NCBI GenBank assembly: GCA_932521035.1
Contig: OW051495.1
Location: forward strand, 10,478,001 to 10,542,000
Length of the DNA stretch: 64,000 nucleotides
Source of the DNA: Oscheius dolichura
Lineage: Eukaryota; Nematoda; Chromadorea; Rhabditida; Rhabditidae
Direction of reading: 5' to 3'
Of the stretch, positions 1 to 12,970 are shown in pieces. The first letter of the stretch is position 1. Each line of letters starts with the position of its first letter. Below the pieces are notes generated by a model. That model had not been told where the DNA came from. It saw only the letters and a program-made list of their open reading frames with translations, and searched no databases. Position numbers and translations under genes: made by a program.

Positions 1-1007
1 CGACCAAGTTAGAAGAACGTTTAGCTCTCTCCCCGCGGATCAATCCAAGCCGACCGTTTACTTCGGAATATGTCGCTATATCAGCCCAGAGTTCTGCTTC
101 CACTCGAATCGAATAGCAATGCACGTTGTCTTCAATAATGTCTGCATTGTCCTGGCTTCATTTATCATTCGAAGAAGGATCCTCATCCAGAATAAAGTAA
201 CCTATGCTCAGGTTACTGTAGCCGCGGTTATTGCCTATATACCTGCTCTAACTACCCTGCTTCTACAATATGGTATCCCTAGAACGACTAGCTATATCAG
301 TGGGGCCGATTCTTTTATTTCCGAGTTTCAATTACCGTTTGAAGAAGAGTATGCCGTGTTGATACTGCACCTAGGATCCTGGGAGGTGCGTTTGATCAGA
401 ACTCTTACATGGTTAGATCCTATAACAATTGGGGAAAAGCGAGCCGTTAAAACACATATCATTGAGATTTCTGGTGCACACTCCAAAGTCTGGACTCAGG
501 CAGCTGGGAATATTCAGGGTATTGCTAATTTCAGGGTATCGCCGCCGCCGTTGTCTCCCCCATTCTCGTTATTTTCACCGCTTTAGCTTCAATTCTTCTA
601 AGATGGAATCTCTCGAAAATCATTAGAACAGGAACACCCGGCACGATGTCTCCAGCAACGAAAACCATTCATATGGCCCTTGTCAAGGTATTTCTCCCCT
701 TAACCTGGTCCACGTTTTCCTTCAGACCCTGTCTCTCCAAGCCTGTATCCCATTGCTCACCTTCGTGACCACATTTTTCTATATCCTCTTCGGCTACATC
801 CGCGGTCTATCCCAAGAGCTGCTCCAGTCGCCGTTTCTCAACTCATTGAGCTTCTTTATCACCTTTCTTATCCCCTTCCTCAACTCTTGCACAGCTCTCT
901 GCTATATTCCCACATATCGAAGCTCCCTCCTGAAGATGTTCCATTTCTACGAAGACTCGTCATTAGCTCCAGTCGCATCCAGACAACAGAGAGAAACGAT
1001 TCTATAA
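1..1007 (+). CDS. Srd-type seven-transmembrane chemoreceptor, 5' truncated by window edge
   Basis: Predicted chemosensory G-protein-coupled receptor of the plasma membrane. Exons in view: 2-385, 535-687 and 726-1007, all joined in phase 0. The first part of the gene lies outside the window, so the N-terminus and first membrane segments are missing. The visible protein starts in the loop before TM3 and has the family-like CRYISPEFCF stretch, then a hydrophobic helix ending in basic FIIRRRILI. The last exon holds TM6 and TM7 with IPFLNSCTALCYIPTYRS, the position of the usual NP-type motif of nematode receptors. It aligns through its length with the next gene (1151-2424), but has one additional intron after GSWE. 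That pair looks like a tandem duplication. Srd is my best family call from the general pattern; Str is the alternative. Confidence 0.8.
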
Positions 1008-1150
1008 TCCAGACAATCTCAATAAACGAGTGGCGTGGCGTAGAGTTCCAAGAAAAGGGGGAAAAATGATCAAAGACATAAATTAACCTCGTTTGTAAAA
1101 GAAAAAAACAATAGACTAATATTATTCACGAGTGCAGTGGTGTTTATTTC

Positions 1151-2424
1151 ATGTTGCTGGCGCTCTATCTCCTGTGGCACATTCTGTTCGCGGTTAGCAT
1201 TCTTCCAAATCTGTTGCTACTGTATCTAATCATCAAGAAATCTGCTCTAATGGTAAGCTTTCCGCTAGTTCCTCTAAAAAAGACGATAAAGAACTGGTAT
1301 TTCAGACAGGAAGGCCCTATAATCTTCTCCTGATCGACATGACCATCAGCGACATTCTCATCTCCCTCGGAGGATGGTTCTCCATGTCGTGGTAAGTTCT
1401 TCCTTCGTACACTACAAAGAGCACACATTGTCTTGTCCCTAACCAAATTATATTGTTTATTTCCCCCCAATTCGCCGGTTAGTTCAAAAACAGCGAAGAG
1501 AATAAAAGTTCACGATGTTATGTCAATTGTCGTCGTTCAACTTTTGCTTCGATTTTCAGCTCCATTCCTGCTACGGATACAAAAGCTACCGTATACCTTG
1601 GACTCTGTCAATATCTTGGCCCCGAAGTATGCTACTTCAGCAATCGAATATTTCAACATTTGATCTACAACAATGTCTGTATAATATTAGCTTCTTTCAT
1701 CATCCGAAGGAGTATTCTCCTCCACTCGAGTGTCACCTACTTCCAAGTGATCGTAGCTGCCATCCTGGCCTATATCCCGGCTCTGATCGCGCTCTTAATT
1801 TACGATGGAATCCCAAAAACCATGGGTTACATCAATGGAACAGACTCGATCTTGACACGTGTGGATCTACCTAAAGAATTGGTGTACGCTTATGCTGCAA
1901 TGGAAATAGGCTCATGGCAAAGTACGGCGTCGGCCGCCATTGCTCCTTGTATTCAAGTTCTTTCTACAGTAATCTCGCTAGGATTGCGGCTTAATCTATC
2001 AAGAATACTAAATAACGTTGCTCGAAATCGGATGTCAGAGCGTACCAAGGCTATGCATCGCTCTCTTATAAAGGTTAGTACAGTGTCACTCATCGGAATT
2101 CCAAATCTTTCAGCCTCAAAACGTTCAAATGAGAGTACAGTATCTCCTTTTCAGACCCTGACCCTTCAAGCCTGCATCCCCGTTATCGCAATGACTGGAG
2201 GAGTGTTCTACCTCATGTCGTCTGGACACCTTTCCGGATTCCCTCCCGAATTTCTCTCCTCCCCTGTTGTCAATTCGATAAGCACCCTGATCAACCTCCT
2301 CATTCCATTTCTCAACTCTACCTCAGCCCTCTGTTACATTCCCCTCTACCGTAATTCTATTGTATCCGTGTGGCGACAGAGAACCCGTTCCCGTTTCATT
2401 AGCATCTCTACGATGTTTATTTGA
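1151..2424 (+). CDS. Srd-type seven-transmembrane chemoreceptor
   Basis: Complete predicted chemoreceptor of about 323 residues. Exons: 1151-1252, 1306-1391, 1560-2073 and 2155-2424. The start is the ATG that opens a hydrophobic first helix (LLWHILFAVSILPNLLLLYL); a splice acceptor (gagtgcag) lies 13 nt upstream and may take a spliced leader. TM2 follows in exon 2 (YNLLLIDMTISDILISLGGW), typical of Srd and Str receptors. Exon 3 carries the CQYLGPEVCY stretch before TM3 and then TM3 to TM5. The last exon has TM6, TM7 and a short tail. The intron at 2074-2154 happens to be open in frame, so an unspliced reading would add 27 residues; the paralogue at 1-1007 has an intron at exactly this place, which supports splicing. 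It sits 143 bp downstream of that paralogue on the same strand. Confidence 0.85.
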
Positions 2425-5400
2425 ATAATGGAATTTCCTCGTCCTCTTCCCCGTTTTTTTCCCGGCTCATGGTCTTAAGAGGACCCTCATGGCTGATGGA
2501 CTCTCATCTAAAAAACGCGTCATCTCGCACTGCACCTAACTTGATTGCTGCAGAGGGGGGCCACAATCAGCCGAGGAGACGTCTTATACCCCGAGAGGAG
2601 TCAGATCTCCCTTTCCTTTTATCTATTTACCTTCTCTTCTTCACTTTTTCCAGACTAAAAAGGGCGTCTCTTGGAAATGTCTGGCCTAACGAGTTCATTG
2701 TTCAAAGTGGACTTCCTCTTTCTTTGCGCAAAGTGCGAAACAACTTACTTTTTCTTCCCTTTCCCGCCTTTTTCGACACAATGGCCCGGCTACTGCTTCA
2801 TCCTTGACGTTTCGAATCTCTGTAAGATCTCATCGTCACTCAGAAAAAAGAGGGGAAGACGCACGCTATGGTCATACATCTTCGTGCCTTCTTTATCCGG
2901 CAGAGGCTTTAATTAATTACTGACTCTCAGACGAACGCCCATTGAGGCGTAGCTACAATTAGATTAGCCACCCCCTAAAATTTCCAGAAAACAGGGTACG
3001 GTGTCTCCATTTTTAGCGGAGCTAAACATGTTGGCCCTCGTCTCTTCCAAGGCAGAGAGGTTACCCTCCCACGGGGCTCATCCCCTCAATTCCATTAGAA
3101 TATTCATATTTTCACTTGCAGCTGTTTCAGCGCCTCGCCCCGGTGTTTGTCTCAGATTGTTGAACCCCTTCTTTTCTCCTCTAAACTCTATCATTTCCTA
3201 ACATTGGCCAGCATTTTCTCCCTCGCATTTCTCGAAAGGGAAAGAGAAAGAAGTGCAGTTAATTTGGAGATGACCCAGTAATCCAGTTGATCATTTAAGA
3301 CGAGACGCTGCCAAAGACCAACGGGGCCCTCCCTTGAGCTTTTCCCTCTCTTCTTTAGTTAGGTATGAACGGCTCGTTGAGGCATAAATAATCTCTTTTC
3401 TGAAACTGACGGCTCCATTCTCTTTTTCTGGGTGTTTTTGGAATAACTAAACCCATCTCGTCGGCCAGCTCCAGCTGGAGGTTTCGGAGAGTTTCGCTTT
3501 AAACTTTTCCACCTCCACAGGGAATAAAGGGCACTGTCCCATTTCCTTCTAAATGGAAATATCACGTCATGATGGCTTCCTGTTGACTAGCAATTGCCTT
3601 AAATTAACTGTAATGAGGTCCGGGCAGACTGTCTGCCCGATCCTTTTCGTCGTATTCAAAGAGCATGTCGTCGAAGCACATGCAGTCGAAAACTTCCGCC
3701 TCCTAATGGTCATGAGTGTCTAACACGATGCTTTGTCTTTTCCCTACTCCATTAGACCTCCATTCCTTGACCCGAGCCTGTCCAACGGCATTTCCTAGTA
3801 CTTGTTTAGAGCTCGTTTTCCCCTCTCTTCCAATGTTTTCCCAATTTCTCGGTTAGATGACATCATAAGTACTCATTTTCTTCCACAACATAAGATGTCT
3901 CTATTTGCCTATTCCTAGAAGGAAGTCTGCCCGTCTGAAAACTGATGTACTGTCTGTGTGTTCGACCTTTTCCGCTTCTTTATATCATCCAAGTGAAAAC
4001 ATCGTCTAGAAACTCCCAAGAGGTTATCCTATCAAGAAATATCTCATTTTATTGGGACATGGGACAATTTCTAGTATTCTTTTATTGTTTTTTTTGTCCT
4101 CTGTCCTGCAAAACGAGTTCCATGAACCCGGGGTGATAAATCGCCTCTTGGGATCATTTTACTTGTTTCTTTACTCCACACATCTATCTTATTCTCTCTT
4201 TTTCTGTCATTCTTCCCCTTCAACTGGTGAACTTAATCCGTACAGGACCATTTTCTATTCTTTCTTGGCGAAAGAATTCCCTTTTCCCATATTTATCCAC
4301 CTGTGCCAGTCATGTTTACTCCCTTCCCACCGTTTTTCACTTATTTTATCCGCCAAAATACAACTTTCTGAATGGAGTCCACAATGTTAGCGCTCAATTT
4401 AGTTTAAGTCAACAGAGAGAGCCCGCAGCGTACTTTCTGCTACGAGAGAGTAGAGGGTCTATTCCCCGAAGTGAACACAGGCCATCGTTGATCATTCACT
4501 TTGGCGTCAGTTCGGGCCGATTGTATTTCCGGCCTTCTGAAAACGACTCGTGTTGTCGACAACAATAACTCTTGAGAATAGCTCAATTTAGAGTCGCAAG
4601 TTGGCCTTTTTATCAGGGGAGCGAATGATGAGATCGACCTCATTAGGGGGTAATGCTTCCATGAAGAACCTCGTCGTTTCTGCGAATCTTTGCTCTTTCC
4701 CCCATTGGAATATTCCTCCTTTCCGGGAAATATCGAGAACAAGAGATTCTTTGATACTCTCCAAGTCGGTAGGCGAAATGTAATTAGCCAGGCCGGGTAA
4801 CAACAGACAAAGTGGTAAACTGTTGTGACACGACACCAGAGCTTAATTTGTTCTCCTCTAAAGGGAGTCTTTCACCACTTCCTGGGAGTTCCGTGTTTAT
4901 TGGGGATAACCCCCGCTATTCATACATTCATCGATGTTTAATTCAGTGTTTAACATCTTCTCTAGTTCCGCTATAAAGTAGACGATATAAATGACTAGAT
5001 TAATCATGACGAAGAGAAGAGGGAGGCCCCGACAGGTAGCTTGACTCTTGGGCTCCAGAAGACCAAATGTCGCCGTGTTATTCCGCACAGCACCTGGTCC
5101 CGACAACCCACATTTTACTACACGGCCAACCGCTTTTCTCTCTCGTTAAATATTGTTCTTTACTAGTTCTTACTTTCACTCTTTCCCCTCTATTTATTCC
5201 TTCTAGGATGGAAATTACGATTGTAAAACTTCTTTTTACAATGTGCCCCATTTCCTCCCCCTCTTTTTTCCTTTCCATAATATTCTGTTTTCCGATGGTC
5301 GACGTTAATTAGCCTCCTCTGCCCTCCCCCGGATATCTCCATTTGCCCTTCCGGTAAACAGTTCCCGTCGCCCTATTCGCCACGTTGGTTATTGGCTACC

Positions 5401-6199
5401 GTTTCGCCGTCAAACAGCTGAAGTTATTTTCTGGCGTCTTGTGATGATAATCAAAATGACGCCGAAGAAAATAGGCTCAACATTTAAAAACCTTCAACCT
5501 CTATCTGCCTCTCTCATCTCCATGAATCAGGAGAAGCTGCCTTTGAGGGTTTGGATTTCCGACATAGAATTCCATCATTCATCATCATGGGTTCTTGAAG
5601 AAGAATGTCAGTTGATGAATAGAAGAAACAGCCATTCAATTGAAAAACTTGTTTGCCAGCTAGGTTTTCTGGAGAATTTACCGATAATTAGCGGCCACTT
5701 CTGACGGCGGTGATCATAAGGCGCCGGACGAGATAAACAGCTCCTCTTCTTCTTGGGTAATATCTGTCACTTTCATCCTTCTCTCGTGACCATCCGTCAG
5801 TCTTTGTTTTATTCCCTGCTGGACCGCTTCCTTCTATTTTTTCAGCTACACAAAAGCTCAGTGTCTCTTTATCGAATCTGCGGGGTGCATTTCTTTTCTC
5901 TGCTCCATGAAATCACCCGTTCTCTTCTCTGATCTAATTAATTTCCTACGTCTATTTTGATAAACTGCCACGTCTGGCTACTCTATCCTCACGTAGTCGC
6001 TTTTCTTGGCACATCCGGCTAGCGCCCTAAGAACGTTGTCTCCCAAATTGAGTTGAGCTGGTTCTCACGCCGGTAATCGGATCGCAGGCCCCCCTTCGAG
6101 CGCTCTCCAAAAAACAAATCCCTCTCCCAAGCAGGCTCCCTTACTTACTTCAATTCATTTGTTCTTTTCCTCTCCTCTCAATAAAATTAATTACAGAAA
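2425..6199 (+). other. Long region without a confident gene
   Basis: About 3.8 kb of pyrimidine-rich sequence on the plus strand. Short open frames occur on both strands, but none shows a recognisable domain or a chain of exons joined in phase. The one exception worth naming is a possible minus-strand terminal exon near 4897-5093, listed separately. The region ends at the spliced-leader-like acceptor of the next gene. It may hold regulatory sequence for that gene, but I see no specific element. Confidence 0.5.
4897..5093 (-). pseudogene. Isolated terminal exon with one membrane segment, possible Cys-loop channel relic
   Basis: Reading the minus strand from an acceptor ending in accag at 5094 gives about 65 residues. 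They include a hydrophobic span (LPLLFVMINLVIYIVYFIA) after a basic, cysteine-containing stretch, and end in an acidic tail. An AATAAA polyadenylation signal overlaps the stop codon. This layout resembles the last exon of a ligand-gated (Cys-loop) channel, where TM4 closes the protein. No upstream exon with TM1 to TM3 could be found on the minus strand, so it is either a relic or a chance frame. Confidence 0.22.
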
Positions 6200-7404
6200 A
6201 TGGAGCCGAAAGAGCAAATGTCCCAGACGTCAGAAGAAAAGGCACCGCCGTCAGGTCGAGATAAACGATTCAGCGTTCCCCGCCAATTCAACGAGAGACG
6301 AGTGGTTGTCCGTCCTTATGAGAGCTTTCGGTAGGCTCACTTTATCCAGAGGGGGCCAGGGCAAGGGGATCTCTGTTTTCCTCTTCCCCGTTTGAAATTA
6401 TAGCTGTCTCTTGAATCTATGATGTGATGTGATGGTGTGTTTGTATATTGAATTAGGCGGAAGCGACACATATATCAAGGGGCAAGGGAACTCAAGATGG
6501 AATAGAGTCGCGTGTAGAATTAGGGGGTCTCTAGATACTCTACAGCCCTTTAAATAATTTGAGCTTTTTTAGGGAAAGAGGTTCAATAGCTTCCCAGTCG
6601 ACAATCAAGAGAGCGATCACCTTCGGCTACGCGTCCCTGAATGCCGACCAAGGAAGCCAAGAAGGTAAGGCCCTTCACTCTGCCTCTCTCTATATTCATT
6701 TTTCTAGAATTACATGGGGGCGTTCCAGTGGCTCCAATATTTTCCATATTTGGTGACGAGCCGTCGAGCTCTGCTGTGGTAAGTTGCCTCGGCCTTTTCG
6801 ATCTATTACTTACCTGAAATTCAGACCATCGAGCAGCCAGTCGGCGCCGAAGCCGATAATTTTATCTCGAATTTATCAGAAAAACAAAAAATACAATTGA
6901 AGAAGTTTTTGGATCACACACCGGCGCAGGATAATCAATATTTTGTATGGGTTAAAGATGTCGGAGGGGATAAGGTAAGTAGTCAGTAGTAAACATGCTC
7001 TAATCAGAATTTCTGCTTGCTTCTTCCCCATTCAGTTAATTTATTCACAATTTCAGATCACAATAATTTCGGTGAAAACATTGGAAAATCATTTAAAAAG
7101 CAACAAGAAGGTTCAACGGGTCAAATGGCGGCATCTCTCCACTGAGCGGGTATCCATCTACCGGTACAGCTTACCAGCTCTCACATATCAGAAAAGCAAG
7201 GTTTCATTGTCTTCCCTTCTCCCATAAATAACATAACTTCAGGCCTGTGGTGATTGTATCCTTCGTCATAAGAAGATCTGCCTAATATTTATCTGGCTGG
7301 CTTTTGTCCTCTTCCTCTGCGTGGTCGTCCTCCTCGGCAGTATTAACCACGAAGAAACATCACACCCTTATATCCACTTGAGAAATAATTTTACGGCACA
7401 ATAA
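6200..7404 (+). CDS. Uncharacterised single-pass membrane protein
   Basis: I do not recognise this protein. Six exons join cleanly in phase: 6200-6330, 6573-6664, 6708-6778, 6825-6974, 7057-7200 and 7243-7404, giving about 249 residues. The start ATG lies three bases after a ttacag acceptor, the usual setting of a trans-spliced nematode gene. The N-terminal 190 residues are hydrophilic and rich in K, R, S and E. A middle block (residues about 125-175) contains FVWVKDVGGD and looks folded. One strong hydrophobic helix (ICLIFIWLAFVLFLCVVVLL) lies at about residues 208-230, preceded by CGDCILRHKK. A 20-residue tail with a possible N-glycosylation site (NNFT) follows. Positive charges before the helix suggest a type II membrane protein with its C-terminus in the lumen or outside the cell. 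There is no signal peptide. Confidence 0.75.
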
Positions 7405-10280
7405 ACGTGTGACTACTCTCCCGGACAGACCGGGGAACTGGATGGAATTAGTGGGGCCATGACAGTCTGTTATCTTATGGTCAGACGGGGACTTCACATG
7501 AAATGCAGCTACAAATGCAGAGGGACAAGAAGAGGGTAGTGTTTTGAGCGTCTTATTGCTATCTTTTTGGCGGTCAGGTAGTTGTTTGAATCCAGTAGGA
7601 AGTTTACTTAACCGATTATATGGGTCGAAACTTCTTCTTGTGCCAAACCCTTACCATAGCAGAGGTTTTCTTAATTTGGAGGTTTAATGGGGGTCATTAT
7701 GATTCTAGCCATTCGGCCCCTTTCGATACACAACAAATGATACTGTGTTATTGTTTGTTGACCCCCAATCATCACAGCCTATGTCATCAGTGACGACGCC
7801 GCGTTCCACAATTCTGAATAGAGAAGCATCTCCGTCATGTGAATACAGTCATAACGACGTAGAATGTTGTGTGTTTATTGGAATGATCAGAGGTTGTCAA
7901 TAGCAGAGGTCATGTCAAACATGTCAAACATAGGGATATTTACATCTGCAACCGGAGGCTATAAATCGCAGGAACTGTCTAGAAATGCCGACAGATGTTG
8001 CTCCCCTCGCTCATCTGGAAAGTTCGCGTTTATTGCAGAGATCACTGGTCCGTTAGCGTTCTCTACAAGTTTACTCTGATCTCTTCAGATGATTTTCCCC
8101 TTACAATGACATAATTTTGCGTTCTTTATGCGCGTTGCTAGGTGTATGGATAGAAACACCTGTTGCTACTGGGAGTTGTCTGCTCTCATTTATCCGATTT
8201 TATTTGTCAAATTCCAAAAATTAACCCTGATCTTTCTATTGTTGACCTCGTTTTGTTGACCGACCCACGTTTGATTAATCGGAAGATTTATATTTTGACC
8301 TCCGCCTCCGGCCATCCGATACGTGCCTAGCCACAGTTTAATCATATTTGCCTTTGATCTATTGTCGCAGAGGGCGAGGAAGAGATTCTTTCGAAAAACG
8401 AAAATAGCTTTCAGTGCAAGGGGATAATGCAATAAAGGCAAGAATTAGCAGAGGTGGTGGATGGAACCCTTCTTCGAGCTCCTCAAAGACCCAATCTTTT
8501 CGGAGGGATTGAAGAATGAGGAATGGAAGCCCCTAAAGAAGATTTTCGAATTTTCAATCCCCTGCCTCAAAGTGAAAATGTTCCAGAGAAATGAAGAAGA
8601 AGACGAGGGGCACGTATCAGTTGAGTAAATAGCCTGAATCCGGTGTATGACTTGACATGACGAGAGCAAACGCTCTTTTCTCTGCTCTTTTTTCTCTCTT
8701 GGGGATTCAGCGTGGGAAACCAACCGGTTCGATTGCTGTCCTCTTTACGTAGTCTGTCAACTAATCTACAATCTCAATATACCACATTCTCCTGCTACTT
8801 TTCTTGCACTGACTGTTTGTCGACCGAGTGGGCGCCGGACAATGGTCAACCCCCCTATATAACGCTTTTATCTCGGTGGCGGGTGTGCTCCTAGTTCCCA
8901 CATCAGCCGTGTAACCAAACTTCACGTAACCAAACCTCATGTTTCCTCGGAGAAAATAAGGGGAGCTCGCCCGGGAGACGGGGGAATTGTCATCCTTGAC
9001 CCAATGCGTCATTTCCCGCCCCTCCGACGTAGCACATTATTCATCTCAAAGGGTTATAAACCTGGCCCCTGAATGGCCGTGCCCAAGTCAAAACATACCC
9101 TTTTCTGCCCTGGTTCCCTTTTGGCTCTCCTGGACATCGGGATCTTATCTCTGGTGAACTCTCCTGCGCCGCTGCCCTAACTCGGCGAGACCATTATTTA
9201 CGAGTCGCTCTCTATTCTCCGGAGTCTTTTCTGTTCTTTCTTTTCTTAACTCCACCTGACGTAGAGACGCCTCTAATTCTATAATTCACAACAGGTTCTG
9301 TAAAACGAGGGGTTACTTCAGTTTTTGGAGCTGGCAACTGTACTGTATTGCCTCGCTCCAATTTCTCTTGCGCAGCTAGTTCCAAACCGGCTACTTTTTG
9401 CCCAGTCAACAACATATTTTTTCCCTCACAAATAATACACTTTTCTCCTTGGAGTAGCGTTCATTCTGTTTCTATTAATTCCTATTAAAAGTTGTGCCTT
9501 TGTGACTTTGTTCTAGTTCATCTTGTTTCTGTTTCTTCCATTTGTCATCTTTCCCTGCCGTCCTCGTGGAACACAGAGCACAGCTGGTGGCCAAAGGTTG
9601 TCACAGGGGCGCGGGTGAGGGATCAGATTTCAGTGTGAATTGGCTCTTTTACCAGGGCGAACGCGTTTCCACCACGTTTTTCCTCTTCCCCTTCCGTTAC
9701 CCAGAGCTTCTGCTTCTTCATGCCCCCTCATTCGAAACACACATAATCCTCTGATTTTAGTTCTTTGCCTATTTGCAGTGGGGTTTATCGGGCAGCCCCA
9801 CAGAGCGAGCGCATTCACGTGGTGGAGGCCTCGTTCGTCCCCCACCACCCGTTCATATAGACTGTCCGCCCCCGGTCTTGTCCCTTTTTCCTTTTATGAT
9901 TGAGTACTGAATTCCTTCGGCCTTTTTCTCGCGCCTATTTTGGCTCTCTTCCTTTCTCCTTTGACCTTGAGCCGGGCTGCCTGCCAAAATGGCTAAAATC
10001 TGCCGCTCTCAGCTAACTTTCCCACAGTCGATTTGTTTTGTCTCTCTTTTTCTTTTTCTCTGTTTGTTTTCTCCTCAAATTTTGCTTGTACAAGGTGATA
10101 GGAAACTTCTCGCAATACGACCTAATAAATTGACGCCCGCTTATCGCCGGCATCCTCTCATTCCTTTTTTGATAGCGTGTAAAAAGCATGGCATCTCTAC
10201 ATCGAACCACCACCTTTTTGACTCTGTCTCGTTTATTTTTACCTTCATCGCTTCCCTTTCTCATTTTCCTCCTTTCAGAA
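7405..10280 (+). other. Long region without a confident gene
   Basis: About 2.9 kb with only short, compositionally ordinary open frames on either strand. No exon chain, RNA gene or repeat array was found. A short motif, cgtaaccaaac, occurs twice close together near 8910-8935. The last 150 bases are pyrimidine-rich and end in a cctttcag acceptor directly before the NAD kinase start codon, consistent with a promoter and outron for that gene. Confidence 0.5.
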
Positions 10281-12537
10281 ATGGCACTAGCTGTTGTCCA
10301 ACCGTCAGTTATTTGTTCTGTGCAACCAGATGAGCCGGGACCGGCTTCTCCTCCCAAGGTAGGCCGTCGTTAGCCAGGCTAATATGGGGCGATAGTGACG
10401 ATAAGGAAGGATATTCCCAGCATACCACACTCATCGAACGACGTAGCCCAGACCGGGGGCGCCGTCCAGTTCGGCGCTTTTCGTTGACAGCTTGTGGCCT
10501 CCTCGCTGCGCAACGGTGCCTGAAACGAAAATGACTGTTAGAGGAGGGAATGAGCAGAGAAGATATGACTTCATTTTGTGTCCTTTTAGTGCAAAGATCA
10601 TCGTGTAAGCCGGCAGCAGAGTTCAAAGTTCATGTGTTAGCAAAAAAGAAAGCAAAATATCTCGACTTTTCGGACATTTTTTCAATGGGGAAGTTCAAAA
10701 CCTCTAATCTCCTCGTGTCCTCACCAATGTTCTCTGACCCTAGTCTAGTCTACCGACTCTAGCCAGTGGCTGACTTTTAACTTTCGAAACACTCCTGACT
10801 CGGACTCCAAGTCACAAAAGTTACCCCCGATCAATGGCCTTCTCTTCCAGGTCATTCGCACAGCCGTCATTCTGCAAAAGTCTACAAAATGGGAATTTGA
10901 GAAGGAACGAAACCCCCGGAAGAACGACACCGAATTGTTAGCTTTTCTAAAAGCCAAAGGAGAAAATATCGAGAGAATCAAAGCCAACGACACCAAGCAG
11001 AAGGTAGCCGTCAAGGAGATCGTCCGTCGTTTGAGGTAAGCCAAACTTTTTCTCGCTCCTAACGTCATTAGTTTCCTCGTTCCTTCGGCCTGTTCGCTGA
11101 CCAGAACTCTCCATTTTTGTCTGTCTCCCACGCCCAAAAACAATGACCACGGTGTAAAATAAGCTGCCGTCTCTTTTGTTCGAAAACTGACCACCGCTGC
11201 TCAAATTCCTGGTCACGTGCCTTCCCCTCCCTCCCAATGTGCTTGTTTTTCGATTTTTTGCCCTTCCTATTTGCATGTTTTCTTCACTTTCACGAGTACT
11301 TTTTCAGGCAGCACGGAATAACCGTGCGCACTGTCTATCGGAATGATCTGGCGGCCCAAATCGATTGGGCTGATATTGTGATCTCAGCCGGTGGCGATGG
11401 CACGTTTTTGGCAGCAGCTGCAGTGGTCGGAAATAACCAAAAGCCGGTCATTGGCATAAACACCGATCCCATCGGGTTAGTTCTCGCCTTTTTCGGGGTG
11501 GAATTTGGATAAGGAGGCAAAGCTCGACTTGTGTTTCTCATAAAATAGATGATTGACCGGATAATTAACGCGAATTACAGATCCGAAGGTCACCTCTGCA
11601 TCGGCGGCAAGAACCCTCCAAGTGATCTGGTGGAGCGTCTCATCAACGGATCCCTAAAGTAGGAGAACGCACCCTTCCTCAATAATTATCCCGTTCAGGT
11701 GCACCCAAAGAAGTCGCATCCGTGTCACCCTCCTAAACAGGAAACACGAAGCCAAGAACAAGTGTATCCTCGCCCTGAACGAGGTCTTCGTTGGTGAGGA
11801 TGAAGCAGCCAGGGTACGGATTTTGATATCTTCTTGTCACAAAATGACCGTGGTGAATAAGCAAAAGTCGGGCCGAAACGCAAATTGACGTAAGCAACGA
11901 TGTGTGGTGACGAACAGAAGCAAAATAAAGGGTTTAGTGGGATGTCTGTTGTGATTCAGAGACAAAAGATTGGAAAGCGGTCAAAAACAAACGGCTCCTC
12001 GACGGCGTAATCGTTCTGTTTTCCAGGTTTCGACCTATGATATCAGTATCGACGACACCAAGATGGTCAAGCAGAAGAGTTCTGGCCTCATCGTCTCGAC
12101 GGGAAGTGGCTCCACCTCTTGGTTCTTTGGAATGAACCGCGTCGAAGACATCAACGTCCTCGCTATCCTGGAGACCATGCAGTCCATGGGACTCGGTGTC
12201 AATGGCGGCCCCTTGAAGGATCTCTCCTCAGAGATCGCCAAGAGAATCAACGACAAGATTCCGTTTGAAGTCGACCATCCGAGTATGTTCTCGTCTTCCT
12301 CTCCAATCTAACCTATTCCTTTCAGACTTCGCTTTCTCCATCCGTGAGCCCATTTTCAACGGAACCTTTGAGAGAACTCCGGTTAGAGGATACGCCAGGA
12401 AGATTCAACTCCGCTCCAAATGTACCAAGGGATATCTTGTCCTTGATGGAGCCACGAAGATTCCTTTCAATTCCGGAGCCGAGGTTCTATTTGAAATTCG
12501 CCCAGAAGACTCCTTGCTGACCTACACGCTTCCCTGA
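10281..12537 (+). CDS. NADK2: NAD kinase, mitochondrial NADK2 type
   Basis: Phosphorylates NAD+ to NADP+, in animals the enzyme that supplies mitochondrial NADP. Exons: 10281-10358, 10851-11035, 11308-11475, 11581-11658, 11699-11813, 12027-12282 and 12326-12537, giving 363 residues. The catalytic and nucleotide-binding motif GGDGT is at residues 116-120, within a [17 protein letters not shown] stretch. The NTDP motif follows at 139-142, then SEGHLCIGG, the NADK2 pattern. LNEVFVGE and [16 protein letters not shown] match the C-terminal beta-sandwich. The ending [12 protein letters not shown], then a short C-terminus, also fits NADK2 rather than cytosolic NADK. The start chosen follows a cctttcag acceptor by two bases. 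An in-frame upstream ATG at 10188 would add 31 residues that run through that acceptor. The N-terminus is short for a targeting peptide, so import is inferred from the family. An AATAAA signal lies at 12649. Confidence 0.93.
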
Positions 12538-12769
12538 TTCAGTACGGCCTGTTAGATGTCGATGTATACTTGATATCAGTATTCATAACGTATTCTATGC
12601 TGCGTTCTATACCAAATTCACTTAGCCAGACTGTTCATTTAAAACAGAAATAAACATATTCGGGTATGTCAGGTTTTGATTTTGGGTACTTTGGAGGAAA
12701 CCGAAGAACCTAGTCTCGAGAAACTGTCATGATCGCACACATCTCAAACACACAGAAGATAATAACAAG

Positions 12770-12970
12770 CCTTTATTGGATTCATCTCCGTCTTACAAAC
12801 GCTTCCATCAAAAGTTAAAAAAATTCTCTCCCAACAAACAGCTACCATCAAAAGTTTTGCAAATGTGTCCGTAAGAAACGGGGCCACCGTCTCGTTTGCA
12901 AATCTGCCCGTTAAGAATTGGTCCACCATCGTTTGCAAATCTGTCGGCTGGGCCCACCGGCTGGTCAGTT
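12770..12970 (+). repeat. Degenerate short direct repeats
   Basis: The motif cgtttgcaaatctg occurs twice (near 12890 and 12930), with a weaker copy (ttttgcaaatgtgtccg) near 12855. The motif catcaaaagtt also occurs twice (12808 and 12848). Together they suggest three decayed copies of a unit of about 40 bp between the NAD kinase 3' end and the next gene. The rest of 12538-13166 shows no gene. Confidence 0.4.

Noticed and set aside
8190..9848. Several 60-90 codon frames on both strands
   Set aside because: Composition and lack of any exon chain suggest chance frames in intergenic DNA.
10188..10280. Upstream ATG extension of NAD kinase
   Set aside because: It runs through the cctttcag acceptor just before the ATG at 10281, which is better placed for trans-splicing.
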